In this document: piece by piece, positions 1 through 9,553 of the stretch | Position numbering within the stretch: the first letter of the stretch is position 1 | Layout of the letters: the number at the start of each line of letters is the position of its first letter | Assembly (NCBI GenBank): GCA_945890485.1 | Contig: CAMDCN010000002.1 | Span: 62,001-126,000, forward strand | Direction of reading: 5' to 3' | Length of the DNA stretch: 64,000 bases | DNA from: Candidatus Sulfopaludibacter sp. SbA3 | GTDB lineage: Bacteria > Acidobacteriota > Terriglobia > Bryobacterales > Bryobacteraceae | Notes under the pieces: model-generated | Told to the model about the DNA's origin: nothing | The model's database searches: none | Seen by the model: the letters and a program-made list of their open reading frames with translations, nothing else | Translations under genes and position numbers: made by a program

Positions 1-2852
1 TCCGCCGGGAGGGCTCCTACAATGTCAACGGCCTCCGCTCGGTCTGGAACAACTTCCTGCTCGACGGTATCGACAACAACTTCTACGGCACCACGAATCA
101 GGGCTTTTCGAACCAGTCCATCCAACCCTCCCCGGACTCCGTCGCCGAGTTTCGCCTCATCGTGAACGCCTACTCCGCCGAGTTCGGCCGTTCCGGCGGC
201 GCAGTGATGAACGTGGCTTCGAAGTCTGGCACGAACAACCTGCACGGCGCTCTTTGGGAGTTCCTCCAGAACGAAAAGCTCAACGCCACCGGCTTCTTTA
301 AGCCCACCCTCAACCAGAAGCCCATCAACAAACGCAATCAGTTTGGCGTCGCTATTGGCGGTCCGATCGTGAAAGATCGCACGTTTTTCTTCGCTGACTA
401 CGAAGGCTCCCGCTGGTCTATTGCCCCCTTCGCCCTTACCGCTGTCCCGACGGCCACGATGCGCGCTGGTGTCCTTCCCCTCGACGTCCGCGCTCCCTTC
501 ACCTTTCGTGACGACCAAGGCCGCACCATCGCCGCCGGAACCGTCTTCCCTGCCGGCACCGCCGTTCCCATGACCGCTTTTGCCCGCCGGGTCCTTGCCG
601 AACTTCCCCAGTCGAACCGCGCAGGCGGCGGCGCCCTCGGCATCGCCACCAACTTCGGCAACTTCGATCAGAACCGGCTCACCGATAACAAAGGGGCCAT
701 TAAAGTCGACCACAGCATCGCCCCCAATCTCACGTCCTTTTTCCGCTACGCCCATCGCCGCCAGAACATTCAAGCGCCTGGCCTCATCACCGGTTTCGCC
801 GGCGGCAACAACCTCGGCAACCTCGACACCTTCAACCAGCAGGGCATCGCCGGTCTCACCTGGACCAAGTCGCCCACGGAAGTCCTCGAATACCGTTTCG
901 CCGTCACCCGTCTCGGCATGGACCGCCTGCCTGCGCAAATCGGTGGCCCCTCCATGCGGGAACTTTTCGGCATCACCGGTCTGCCGGAAGGTCCTCGGAT
1001 CCAGGGCGGTATCACGCCGCAGGACATTCAGGGTTTCCCCCGCTTTGGCCGCCAGTCGACCAATCCTCAGGCCCAGTTTCCAACCACGCTGAACTCCCGC
1101 TTGAACCTCTCGAAGATTCGCAACCGCCACAACCTCAAGATGGGCTACGAGCTACTCTATATGGACATCGTGGTTGACGATACCAACCCGCTCTATGGCA
1201 TCGACGGCTACGGCGGCTTCTATTCACGCCTCCCCGGGCAGAACCTTGGCGCCCTTGCCGGAGCCAGCGCCAACACGGTTCACTCCCTCGCCGACTTCTA
1301 TTTCGGCGCGCGCAGTTCTTATCAATTCGCGACCCAGGTGGAGGCCGAAGTGCGCCAGCAGGCCCACTGGTTCTACCTCCAGGACGACTTCAAGGTCAAC
1401 TCCAAGCTCACCCTGAACTTGGGTCTGCGGTATGAGATGACCACCCCCGCCTACGACGCCAACAACCGCCTGGCCAACTTCGACCCCGCGCAGAACAAGC
1501 TCGTCGTTGCTACGGATGGAGGCATTGAGAACCGCACTCTTCAGCGCCAAACCTGGAACAACTTCGCCCCCCGCTTCGGCGCCGCTTATCAACTCGATTC
1601 GAAAACGGTTCTCCGCGGTGGGTATGGCTTTGGCTGGAACTATTGGAACCGCATGGCCTCGGCTGAGTACCTCAGCACGAATGCCCCGTTCGTCACCCGC
1701 TTTTCGGCCCAGAACAGCCCGGCTCAACTCGGCAACCTCTGCGTCGCGAATGCTTTTTCGAACTGCTTCCGCACCCGCGAACAGGGCTACCCCATTGACC
1801 CCGGTTCCAACGTCATCCTCCACATGGACCGCAACACGCCGTGGGGCTACGTGCAGAACTGGCACTTCACCATCCAGCGGACGCTCTTCAAGAACACCCT
1901 CCTCGACGTCGCCTACGTCGGCAACCGCGCTGATCACCTGCCTATCCTCGGTGACCTCAATCAGGCTCGGCCCATCACCCAGGCAGAACTCGGCCAGGGC
2001 CTCACCACCATCGGCACGCTGCTGGCGCGGCGCCCCTATCAGGGCTTCAACAACATCACGGCCGTCGTGCCCGCCGCCTTCTCCAACTACAACTCACTGC
2101 AGATCAAGTTCGAACATCGTGGCGAGTGGATCACACTTCTGAATTCGTTCACCTACGGCAAGGCCATCGACACTGTCGGCCAGGTCCTCGAAGGTTCCGT
2201 TGGCGGCAGCCCCAACCCGCAGGACATCCGCAACGTCGCCAACGACAAGGGCGCTTCCAGCTTCGATCAGCGCTGGAACAACGCGACCAGCTTCGTTCTT
2301 GACATCCCCTACGGCAAAGGCCGCCGCTTCGGTAGCAGCCTTCCCGGCGCTCTGGATGCTATCGTCGGTGGCTGGCAGACCAGTGCCATCATCAACTCGC
2401 AGAGCGGCCTGCCCCTCAACCTGCGTTACCCGGACGCCGCCGGCATCCTCTCCGACGGCCAACCGGACTTCCTCGGCAACGTGGCGCTCCGGCCGAACAT
2501 CATCGACGGCTCCATCGGCGTTCTTGCTCCGGAAGGTCAGCGCAGCTACACCAACTACTTCAACCGCGCTAACCTCGCCATCCCCCCGGTGACGAGTCCC
2601 TTTGGCAACCTCGGCCGCAATGTGGCGTATGGTTTCCCGCTCTATCAGACCGACCTGGTTTTAGCCAAGAGCTTTGCCATTCCAATGATCAACGAATCCG
2701 CCCGGCTTCAGTTCCGCAGCGAATTCTATAATCTGTTCAACAAGACGAATTTCACGCAGCCTGAGATCAATCTCGCCAGCGGCAACTTTGGCCGCGTTGG
2801 TTCCACGTTTGACCCGCGCTATGTGCAGTTCGCTCTGAAGCTGGTCTTCTGA
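1..2852 (+). CDS. TonB-dependent receptor, 5'-truncated by window edge
   Basis: The open frame starts at the window edge (first full codon at base 3) and has no stop before the end, so the N-terminus lies outside. The first visible residues (YNVNGLRS, FLLDGIDNN) and the following EFGRSGGAVMNVASKSGTN stretch are typical of the plug domain of large acidobacterial TonB-dependent receptors. The remaining roughly 800 residues alternate aromatic and polar residues as in a 22-strand barrel, and the chain ends in LKLVF with the terminal Phe expected of outer-membrane proteins. Role: energised uptake of an unknown substrate, perhaps an oligosaccharide. The substrate cannot be read from sequence. A strong hairpin follows the stop. 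Confidence 0.93.
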   Translation, partial: RREGSYNVNGLRSVWNNFLLDGIDNNFYGTTNQGFSNQSIQPSPDSVAEFRLIVNAYSAEFGRSGGAVMNVASKSGTNNLHGALWEFLQNEKLNATGFFKPTLNQKPINKRNQFGVAIGGPIVKDRTFFFADYEGSRWSIAPFALTAVPTATMRAGVLPLDVRAPFTFRDDQGRTIAAGTVFPAGTAVPMTAFARRVLAELPQSNRAGGGALGIATNFGNFDQNRLTDNKGAIKVDHSIAPNLTSFFRYAHRRQNIQAPGLITGFAGGNNLGNLDTFNQQGIAGLTWTKSPTEVLEYRFAVTRLGMDRLPAQIGGPSMRELFGITGLPEGPRIQGGITPQDIQGFPRFGRQSTNPQAQFPTTLNSRLNLSKIRNRHNLKMGYELLYMDIVVDDTNPLYGIDGYGGFYSRLPGQNLGALAGASANTVHSLADFYFGARSSYQFATQVEAEVRQQAHWFYLQDDFKVNSKLTLNLGLRYEMTTPAYDANNRLANFDPAQNKLVVATDGGIENRTLQRQTWNNFAPRFGAAYQLDSKTVLRGGYGFGWNYWNRMASAEYLSTNAPFVTRFSAQNSPAQLGNLCVANAFSNCFRTREQGYPIDPGSNVILHMDRNTPWGYVQNWHFTIQRTLFKNTLLDVAYVGNRADHLPILGDLNQARPITQAELGQGLTTIGTLLARRPYQGFNNITAVVPAAFSNYNSLQIKFEHRGEWITLLNSFTYGKAIDTVGQVLEGSVGGSPNPQDIRNVANDKGASSFDQRWNNATSFVLDIPYGKGRRFGSSLPGALDAIVGGWQTSAIINSQSGLPLNLRYPDAAGILSDGQPDFLGNVALRPNIIDGSIGVLAPEGQRSYTNYFNRANLAIPPVTSPFGNLGRNVAYGFPLYQTDLVLAKSFAIPMINESARLQFRSEFYNLFNKTNFTQPEINLASGNFGRVGSTFDPRYVQFALKLVF

Positions 2853-2868
2853 TCCAGTCTGCAATTAC

Positions 2869-2903
2869 GGCCATGCTGACAGCCATCACCTGTTAGCATG
2901 GCC
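2869..2903 (+). terminator. Terminator-like hairpin between receptor and next gene
   Basis: GGCCATGCTGACAG pairs with CTGTTAGCATGGCC across a 7-base loop, giving a 14-bp stem with one G-U pair. Only three T follow, so as a rho-independent terminator it is weak. It ends 5 bases before the next ATG, so in a read-through transcript it would also cover the ribosome-binding region. Confidence 0.6.
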
Positions 2904-2908
2904 TTTAC

Positions 2909-5278
2909 ATGAAGCGTCGCGCCTTTCTCTTCTCCCCCTCGCTCGCCCTCCTCGCCCAATCCCCCGCGCGGCGTCAAATCAGCGGCATTTATCCCCACCT
3001 CGCCATGTTTAACTCCCAGCACGAATGCGGCACCGGCGCCGTTGTGCCTTGGGCCGGCCGTCTCTGGGTCGTTACCTACTCCCCCCATCAACCCGTCGGC
3101 TCCGACGACCGCCTCTACGAAATCGACGACCAGCTTAACCAAACCATTCGCCCGGAAAGCATCGGGGGAACCCCCGCCAATCGCATGATCCATCGCGAAT
3201 CGAAGCAGCTCTTCATCGGTCCTTACGCCATCGATACCCAACGCCGCGTCCGCGCCATTCCCTACTCCGCCATGCACGGCCGCCCCACCGGCAACGCCCG
3301 CCATCTCACGGACCCCACCCGCAAGCTCTACTACGCCTCCATGGAAGAAGGCTTCTACGAAGTCGACGTCCAGACTCTCGCCGTTCGCCAACTCTACGAA
3401 GATGGCAACGCCCTTCTCCTCCGAAAAGCGGCCAAGGACGTAGCCGGCCCGCTCCTGCCCGGCTACCACGGTAAAGGCTTCTACTCCGGCCAGGGCCGCG
3501 TCGTCTATTCGAACAACGGCGAAATCGGCGGCGGCAACCTCCCGCCCGATATCCCCTCCGGCTGCCTCGCCGAATGGGATGGTAAAGACTGGCGTGTCAT
3601 CCGCCGCAATCAGTTCACCGACGTTACCGGCCCCGGCGGCATCGAAGGCAACGCCAACCCCGCCACGGACCCCATTTGGGCCATCGGCTGGGACCATCGA
3701 TCCGTTCTCCTGATGCTGCTCGATAAGGGCGTCTGGCACTCCTACCGCCTCCCCAAAGCCAGCCACACCTACGACGGCGCCCACGGCTGGAACACCGAAT
3801 GGCCCCGCATCCGCGACATCGGCGAGGACGAACTCCTGATGACCATGCACGGCATGTTCTGGCGCTTCCCGAAGACCTTCCGCGCCAACCGCTCCGCCGG
3901 CATCGCCCCCCGCTCCACCTACATCCGCGTCGTCGGCGATTTCGCCCGCTGGAACAATCGCCTCGTCCTCGGCTGCGACGATACCGCGAAGAACGAGTTC
4001 TTCAATACCCGCCGCGTCAAAGGCAAAATCCCAGGCCCCGGCCGCTCCCAATCGAACCTCTGGTTCCTCTACCCCTCCAAGCTCGACACCTTCGGCCCGC
4101 CCATCGGCCGCGGCGCCGTCTGGGTGAAGGACGATCTCCTCGGCAACCAAGCGTCCGAGCCCTACCTCTTTAGCGGCTTCTCCCAACGCCTTCTCCACCT
4201 CACGCATCAGTCCGATAGCCCGGTCACCTTCCGCCTCGAAGTCGACCGCGCAGGAACCGGAGTGTGGAGCCCGCTCCGCCAGCTCACCGTCCCTGCCCGC
4301 GGCTACGTCCACCATTCCTTCCTCCCCTCGGAAACCGGCGTCTGGATCCGTTTGACGCCCCTCCAGCCCTGCCTCCAAGCCACGGCCTTCTTCCAGTACG
4401 CCGCCGTTGACGCGCGCCCCGCTGCGCGCCCCGCGCCCGCTCCCACGGCTCCCGGCGCCCTCCTCTGGACCAGCGACGGCAAGACAGGAACGCTCCTCCT
4501 TTCTACCCCGAAGACTCTTTACGAAGTCGATGCCAACCTCGCGGCCCGGCCTCTTGCGGACGCCAAGCTTCACTCGTGGATGAACGACAATCTCCCCGCC
4601 CCCGCCGCTGCCCTCGAGGCGGACGCCGCCTCCGTCGTCTACGTCGATGAAGCCGGCAAGCGCTGGCGCCTGCCGAAGGGCCCCGCCCCGCCGGCCGGTT
4701 CCCGCATCGCGCGCGAAGTCTCCACCGAACGGGACCTCTTCCATTCGCACGGCACCTTTTACGAACTCCCTTCGAACAACGCCGGCGGCATCGCCATGGT
4801 TCGCCCCGTCTGCACGCACAACCTGCCGATTCAGGACTTCTGCTCCTGGCGCGGCCTTACGGTACTCGCCGGTCTGCCCCGCGTCGAACTACCCGCCGGG
4901 GAATTCGTCACCACCACCGACGGCCAGCATCGCCTCTGGCTCGGCGCGTCCGACGATCTCTGGCGCTTCGGCAAACCCAAAGGCGAAGGCGGCCCCTGGC
5001 ACGAAAGCTCCGTCCAAGCCAACACCCCTTCCGATCCCTATCTTCTAACCGGTTACGACCAGAAGCAGATCCGGCTCTCTCACAACGGCAAGGCCAGGGT
5101 CGACATCCGCATCGAAGTCGACCTCACCGGCAGCGGCCTCTGGGTTCCGTATCGAACCTTTTCCGTCGCCCCCGGCCAGCCCACCCTGCACAGCTTCCCG
5201 GCAGGGTACAACGCCTACTGGCTCCGCGCGGTCGCCCTTGCGGACACCGTAGCCACGGTCACCCTGACTTACTCATAG
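2909..5278 (+). CDS. Exported protein with duplicated C-terminal module, function unknown
   Basis: 789 aa. The N-terminus MKRRAFLFS followed by a hydrophobic stretch is a twin-arginine signal. I do not recognise a named family. The middle has repeated strand-rich segments that suggest a beta-propeller-like fold. Two stretches near residues 415-490 and 705-780 resemble each other: PYLFSGF/PYLLTGY, then FRLEVDRAGTGVW/IRIEVDLTGSGLW, then HSF and a Trp-x-Arg ending, so a module is duplicated. No Shine-Dalgarno is visible before the ATG, which sits 5 bases after a strong hairpin. It lies between a TonB-dependent receptor and a convergent radical SAM gene. It may be an accessory of the receptor, but that is inference. 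Confidence 0.8.
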   Translation: MKRRAFLFSPSLALLAQSPARRQISGIYPHLAMFNSQHECGTGAVVPWAGRLWVVTYSPHQPVGSDDRLYEIDDQLNQTIRPESIGGTPANRMIHRESKQLFIGPYAIDTQRRVRAIPYSAMHGRPTGNARHLTDPTRKLYYASMEEGFYEVDVQTLAVRQLYEDGNALLLRKAAKDVAGPLLPGYHGKGFYSGQGRVVYSNNGEIGGGNLPPDIPSGCLAEWDGKDWRVIRRNQFTDVTGPGGIEGNANPATDPIWAIGWDHRSVLLMLLDKGVWHSYRLPKASHTYDGAHGWNTEWPRIRDIGEDELLMTMHGMFWRFPKTFRANRSAGIAPRSTYIRVVGDFARWNNRLVLGCDDTAKNEFFNTRRVKGKIPGPGRSQSNLWFLYPSKLDTFGPPIGRGAVWVKDDLLGNQASEPYLFSGFSQRLLHLTHQSDSPVTFRLEVDRAGTGVWSPLRQLTVPARGYVHHSFLPSETGVWIRLTPLQPCLQATAFFQYAAVDARPAARPAPAPTAPGALLWTSDGKTGTLLLSTPKTLYEVDANLAARPLADAKLHSWMNDNLPAPAAALEADAASVVYVDEAGKRWRLPKGPAPPAGSRIAREVSTERDLFHSHGTFYELPSNNAGGIAMVRPVCTHNLPIQDFCSWRGLTVLAGLPRVELPAGEFVTTTDGQHRLWLGASDDLWRFGKPKGEGGPWHESSVQANTPSDPYLLTGYDQKQIRLSHNGKARVDIRIEVDLTGSGLWVPYRTFSVAPGQPTLHSFPAGYNAYWLRAVALADTVATVTLTYS

Positions 5279-5281
5279 CGA

Positions 5282-6298
5282 CTACTGCAGTACCTTGAAG
5301 GCCGGCGCGGGCACCTGCTCCTCATCCCCGCCGGTCAACTTGCGCCAAGTCTCGCCAACGGCTACTGAGCCGCGGAAGATCATTCCCACCGGCACCACGC
5401 CCCAAAGCTTATGGGCCGCCACGGCGGCCAACCCCATCGATGCAATGCACCCGCACTGCTCGCAATCCGGCTTCCCGCCGTATTGGCAAGGCGTCACTTT
5501 GGTCTTGAAGTCCGCGGTGAGAACCTGCGTTGTCCGCGCAAACACGCAATCCTCCGGCGTATGCGGAGGTGTCGCGAACTGCTCAATCAGCCCCTTTGCC
5601 ATATCCACTTTTGGATAACGAACCCGCAGATCCAACAGCTCCTGCATCGCCCGCAGCCGCTCTTCGCGAGTCAGAATCTCCGGCATCGAATCGCCAATCT
5701 GCGGCGTAAACAGGCTAAACCAAACCTTCCGGATCTCCGGCCGCGGCGTCCAAAACTGCAGGAACTTCTCGAGATACCCCGGCTGCTTCATCATCTGCCC
5801 GGTAATCGTGCTGTGGATCGTGATGTGCTGGCCTTCGATGTTCTTCAAGATGCGGTCATAGGTCGCCGGCGCCCGCCGGATGTCGTGGTCCGGCTGCAAG
5901 CCGTCAATCGACACCACTACTGACAGATGCTCCATATCAGCCCATTCGGACGCGATTTTCCGGAACGCGCTCGTCACCACCTGCACATGGATACCCCGCT
6001 TCAAGAGCAACGGCACCATCGTCTCCACTTCCCGGTATCGGACGAGCGGGTCGCCGCCCACCAACGACAAATGCAGCGGCTTCAGCCGGTCCACCGTCTC
6101 CAAAACACCGTCGATCAGTTCCTGGCCCTTCCGGTCCGTCAGGCTCCGCAGCGTGGTCCCGCCGCCCAAATGGCCATCATCGTAGGCATAGCAGCCAGGG
6201 CATTTCAGCGGACATTCCTTCGTGATTTCGATTGAAAGCGAAGGCTGCTGCCCCCGTAAAATCTTGCCCCACGCCTGTACAACCTCGGAAGTTCTCAC
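5282..6298 (-). CDS. Radical SAM protein
   Basis: 338 aa with GTG start preceded by AAGGAG at 5-base spacing. CPLKCPGCYAY near residue 29 is the CxxxCxxC [4Fe-4S] motif that binds S-adenosylmethionine. LVGGDPL follows as the glycine-rich SAM-contacting element, and VVVSIDG is a typical TIM-barrel strand. A second cysteine group near the C-terminus (CQYGGKPDCEQCGC) suggests an auxiliary cluster of the SPASM/twitch type. The substrate is unknown. The stop lies 3 bp from the convergent gene's stop, so the two genes share no spacer. Radical SAM chemistry is secure; the reaction is not. Confidence 0.85.
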   Translation of the reverse strand: MRTSEVVQAWGKILRGQQPSLSIEITKECPLKCPGCYAYDDGHLGGGTTLRSLTDRKGQELIDGVLETVDRLKPLHLSLVGGDPLVRYREVETMVPLLLKRGIHVQVVTSAFRKIASEWADMEHLSVVVSIDGLQPDHDIRRAPATYDRILKNIEGQHITIHSTITGQMMKQPGYLEKFLQFWTPRPEIRKVWFSLFTPQIGDSMPEILTREERLRAMQELLDLRVRYPKVDMAKGLIEQFATPPHTPEDCVFARTTQVLTADFKTKVTPCQYGGKPDCEQCGCIASMGLAAVAAHKLWGVVPVGMIFRGSVAVGETWRKLTGGDEEQVPAPAFKVLQ

Positions 6299-6374
6299 AC
6301 GCTCTCCTTAAAAGCAGCGTTAAGGCGCAGCTCAAGTTATAGGATGCGTGAAAACCCGACTTGCGTTACGACTT

Positions 6375-7127
6375 TTATTCTCCTTGCATCGCTCGGGCCA
6401 AACTTCCAAACCCTTTGGCCAATAGTCCCCGATCCGAGCCGATCGCGAGTACCGTATACCCTAGCTTCCGATATCGTTCCGCCTGCTCAACACTCCGCGC
6501 CAGGATCCCAGCCGCTTTTCCTGCCTCGCGAGCAGCCGCGCCGATGGTTGCCAGCGCCGCCCAGAACTCGTCGCTCGCATCCGTCACCCCCATGCTGATG
6601 GATAAATCCGTCGGCCCCACAAACAAGACATCCACCCCGTCAATCGCCGCAATGGCCGCGCAGTTACTCACCGCCAACGCCGACTCGATCTGCAGCATCG
6701 TGACCAACCGCCCGTTCGCCTCCCGCAGATACTCCTCGTAAGTGAACCCGTACCCGCTCGCCCGTGTCGACGAGGCCGCCCCCCGCTCTCCCAGCGGCGG
6801 AATTCGCACCGCCCGCATCACCCGCTCTGCCTGCTCCGCCGTATCAATCGAAGGCACCATCACTCCCGCCGGACCCCAGTCCAGCGCCCGCTTGATCTCC
6901 GCTGCATCAATCCCGGACACCCGCACAATCGGCGCCGCGCCGCCGCACTGCGCCGCCAGTATCTGCATCGCCAGGTCCTTTTCATCTCCTGACCCATGCT
7001 CCCGGTCGATCAACACCCAGCCAAACCCAGCGAGGCCCGCCATCTCCGCCGAAAACGGCGAACCCAGGTTCAGCCAGGTACCGAACTGCGGCGCTCCAGC
7101 CAGGATCAGTTCACGAGAAAACGTCAT
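6375..7127 (-). CDS. HpcH/HpaI-family aldolase
   Basis: 250 aa from the ATG at 7127. A longer frame to 7166 is open but adds a non-family N-terminus. FGWVLIDREHG, PIVRV, GPAGVMVPSIDTAEQAE, MLQIESALAVSN and VLFVGPTDLSISMG are the successive barrel strands of class II pyruvate/2-oxo-acid aldolases such as HpaI and GarL, with the metal-binding Glu in MLQIES and the Arg in PIVRV. These enzymes cleave 4-hydroxy-2-oxo acids to pyruvate and an aldehyde. It is divergent from the sialidase-like/sugar-kinase operon with 63 bp between, which fits a role in breaking down a sugar acid made by that operon. The exact substrate is unknown. Confidence 0.87.
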   Translation of the reverse strand: MTFSRELILAGAPQFGTWLNLGSPFSAEMAGLAGFGWVLIDREHGSGDEKDLAMQILAAQCGGAAPIVRVSGIDAAEIKRALDWGPAGVMVPSIDTAEQAERVMRAVRIPPLGERGAASSTRASGYGFTYEEYLREANGRLVTMLQIESALAVSNCAAIAAIDGVDVLFVGPTDLSISMGVTDASDEFWAALATIGAAAREAGKAAGILARSVEQAERYRKLGYTVLAIGSDRGLLAKGFGSLARAMQGE

Positions 7128-7190
7128 ACTCGTGATCTTACAGCTTGCCCGCCCGCAAACCGGCAAGATAGGATGCCCTAGACCTCCTCC

Positions 7191-8414
7191 ATGCTACGAC
7201 TCGCCCCGGCCTTCCTCACACTCGCTCTGCTCCTTCCCGCGCAGTCGCTCGATCTATCTCCCGAACAAACCCGCGAGTTCGAAATCGCCGTGATGGAGAA
7301 GATCGCCGACCTCGCCCTTATCCCGCCCCGCCTCAACACCAACCCCCTACCCGCCTACGACTACGACCAACTCGACTACGGCATGACCATTGGCATCACC
7401 CGCACCCCCGCAGGTCGCCTCTGGGCCGCCTGGGTCGCTGGCGAAGACGGTCCGAAAGCCTTCTTCGTCCTCGCCTCCAGCGACGACGACGGTCTCACCT
7501 GGTCCAAGCCCCGGCTCGTCGTCGACGGCCAATCGAAAAACCTGCCGATGTACCGCAGCATCCTCGTCGGCAACCTCTGGACCGATCCCCAGGGCCGCCT
7601 CTGGCTCTTCTTCAATCAATCGATGATGCAGTTCGACGGCCGCTCCGGCGTCTGGGCCGCGGTCTGCGAGAACCCGGACGCCGACCCCCCCGTCTGGTCC
7701 GCCCCGCGCCGCCTTTGGCACGGCTTCACCCTGAACAAACCCACCATTCTCTCCACCGGCGAATGGCTCCTCCCCGTCTCGCTCAACCCCAAAGGATTCG
7801 GCCCCTTCGAAGGCGCGTTCCGTAATCTCGATCCCCTGCGCGGCGCCAATCTCTTCGCCTCTTCCGATCAAGGCGCCACTTGGACCCGCCGTGGCCATCT
7901 CCAATTCCCCAACGCCACCTGGGACGAACACATGACCGTGGAACGCAAGGACGGCAGCCTCTGGATGCTCGCCCGCACCACCACCGGCCTGATGCAATCC
8001 ACCTCCGCTGACGGCGGCCGCACCTGGGCCACGCCCACCGTTCCTGGCATCAACCATCCCGTTGCCCGCTTCCACCTCCGCCGCCTCGCCTCCGGGAAGC
8101 TCCTCCTCGTCAAGCACGGCGAAACCATCGACACCCACGATGGCCGCAGCAAACTCACCGCCTGGCTCTCCTCTGACGACGGCGTCTCCTGGTCGGGCGG
8201 CCTCATGCTCGACGAGCGAAAGGGCATCTCCTACCCCGACGGCTTCCAAGCTCCCGACGGGTCCATCTACATCTCCTACGACCGCAACCGCTCCACCGAC
8301 GGCGAAATCCTTTTCGCGAAGTTCACCGAAGTAGACATCCTCGCCAAGAGCCTCGTCAATCCAAAGTCCCAGCTCAAGAATCTCATCAGCCGTCCCACGA
8401 AGAAGAAACCATGA
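7191..8414 (+). CDS. Exported sialidase-like BNR-repeat protein
   Basis: 407 aa with a Sec signal peptide ([19 protein letters not shown]). Asp-box repeats are visible as [25 protein letters not shown] and SSDDGVSW, the hallmark of the six-bladed sialidase/neuraminidase propeller. [13 protein letters not shown] and [11 protein letters not shown] match conserved segments of bacterial exo-alpha-sialidase-like proteins. The full arginine triad was not verified, so the glycan specificity is open. The stop overlaps the next start by 4 bp (ATGA), implying translational coupling to a second protein of the same type. Confidence 0.82.
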   Translation: MLRLAPAFLTLALLLPAQSLDLSPEQTREFEIAVMEKIADLALIPPRLNTNPLPAYDYDQLDYGMTIGITRTPAGRLWAAWVAGEDGPKAFFVLASSDDDGLTWSKPRLVVDGQSKNLPMYRSILVGNLWTDPQGRLWLFFNQSMMQFDGRSGVWAAVCENPDADPPVWSAPRRLWHGFTLNKPTILSTGEWLLPVSLNPKGFGPFEGAFRNLDPLRGANLFASSDQGATWTRRGHLQFPNATWDEHMTVERKDGSLWMLARTTTGLMQSTSADGGRTWATPTVPGINHPVARFHLRRLASGKLLLVKHGETIDTHDGRSKLTAWLSSDDGVSWSGGLMLDERKGISYPDGFQAPDGSIYISYDRNRSTDGEILFAKFTEVDILAKSLVNPKSQLKNLISRPTKKKP

Positions 8415-9553
8415 TCACTCGCCGCCTCGCCCTCCAACTCGCCGCCGCCCTTCCCTCTGCCGCTGCCCGCGAGCGCGATTGGGCCCAGCAGGCCGCCCTC
8501 GACGCGAAGCAGGATCGCAAGTCCATACCGTACGATGGCCAAAAGCCTAACAGCATGGTCTGCGACACCACCCTGCGCCAGCTCCAGGATGGCTCCTGGG
8601 TTCTCTTCCTTCTCGCTGGCGGCGACATTGAACCTTCACCCGAGAACTATACCGGCCTCACCCGCAGCACCGACCAGGGCCGCACCTGGACGCCTCTCGA
8701 AGCGGTTAACGTCGGCTTCCCGCGCAGTGGAAAAACCATCGGTCAAGGGCCGACGGAACTGATTGTCCGCGGCAAGCGCGCGACGCTCTACTTCTCCACC
8801 CACTCCCACCACTGGCGCAACGATTGGCGCTCCTGGGTCATGCACAGCGACGACCGCTGCCGCACCTGGAGCCAGCCCACCGCCGTCCCCGGCCGCCTCC
8901 AGAATCGAACCTTCATCCGCAACCACATCGTCACCCGCGATGGCCGCATTCTCCTGCCCTTCCAGCACTACATCGGCCCGGAAGCTGAAGCCTCCAAGCC
9001 GCCGCTCGAACGCGCTCTCACCAACCCTCGCAACGGCATCCTCAGCAGTGCCGACGGTGGCCGCACCTGGACCGAACACGGCAATATCCGCCTCACCTCC
9101 GACGATACCTACTTCGGTTGGGCCGAAAACAACATCGTCGAACTCGCCGACGGCCGGATCGCCATGATCATTCGCGGCGACAAGCTCGGCGGCGTGCTCT
9201 ACTACGCCGAATCCACCGACGGCGGCCGTACGTGGCCCGAATTCGCGGTCAAATCCACGATTCCGAACCCCGGCTCCAAGGCCACCCTCTACGGCCTCGG
9301 CGGCGACACCGTCGCCCTGCTCCACAATCCCAATCCCTCCCACCGCAGCCCCATGGCCCTCTGGATCAGCTTCGACGGCCTAAAAACCTGGCCCTATCAA
9401 CGCGTCCTCGTCCCCGAATCCGTCGACGGACCCAAGGGCCGGATGAACTACCCCGACGGCTTCGTCAGCAAAGACAAACGCTGGCTCCATTTCGCCTTCG
9501 ACGACAATCGCCACCGCGCCGTCCACTATAGTGCCCGGCTGCCCAAACTATGA
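8411..9553 (+). CDS. Exported sialidase-like BNR-repeat protein, second copy
   Basis: 380 aa. [19 protein letters not shown] is a short Tat-type signal, unlike the Sec signal of its neighbour. Asp boxes are [17 protein letters not shown] (one degenerate), SADGGRTW and STDGGRTW. It shares the MNYPDGFVS segment with the upstream paralogue but is diverged, so this is an old duplication or two separately acquired subfamilies. It starts inside the upstream stop and its own stop overlaps the sugar-kinase start by 4 bp, so all three are probably made from one mRNA. A lyase or other glycosidase using the same fold is possible. Confidence 0.82.
   Translation: MITRRLALQLAAALPSAAARERDWAQQAALDAKQDRKSIPYDGQKPNSMVCDTTLRQLQDGSWVLFLLAGGDIEPSPENYTGLTRSTDQGRTWTPLEAVNVGFPRSGKTIGQGPTELIVRGKRATLYFSTHSHHWRNDWRSWVMHSDDRCRTWSQPTAVPGRLQNRTFIRNHIVTRDGRILLPFQHYIGPEAEASKPPLERALTNPRNGILSSADGGRTWTEHGNIRLTSDDTYFGWAENNIVELADGRIAMIIRGDKLGGVLYYAESTDGGRTWPEFAVKSTIPNPGSKATLYGLGGDTVALLHNPNPSHRSPMALWISFDGLKTWPYQRVLVPESVDGPKGRMNYPDGFVSKDKRWLHFAFDDNRHRAVHYSARLPKL

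Noticed and set aside
2819-4819. 666-codon open frame on the - strand
   Set aside because: It is antisense to a well-supported exported protein and has the Gly/Ala/Val/Glu-rich composition of a high-GC shadow frame, with no signal, domain or ribosome-binding site.
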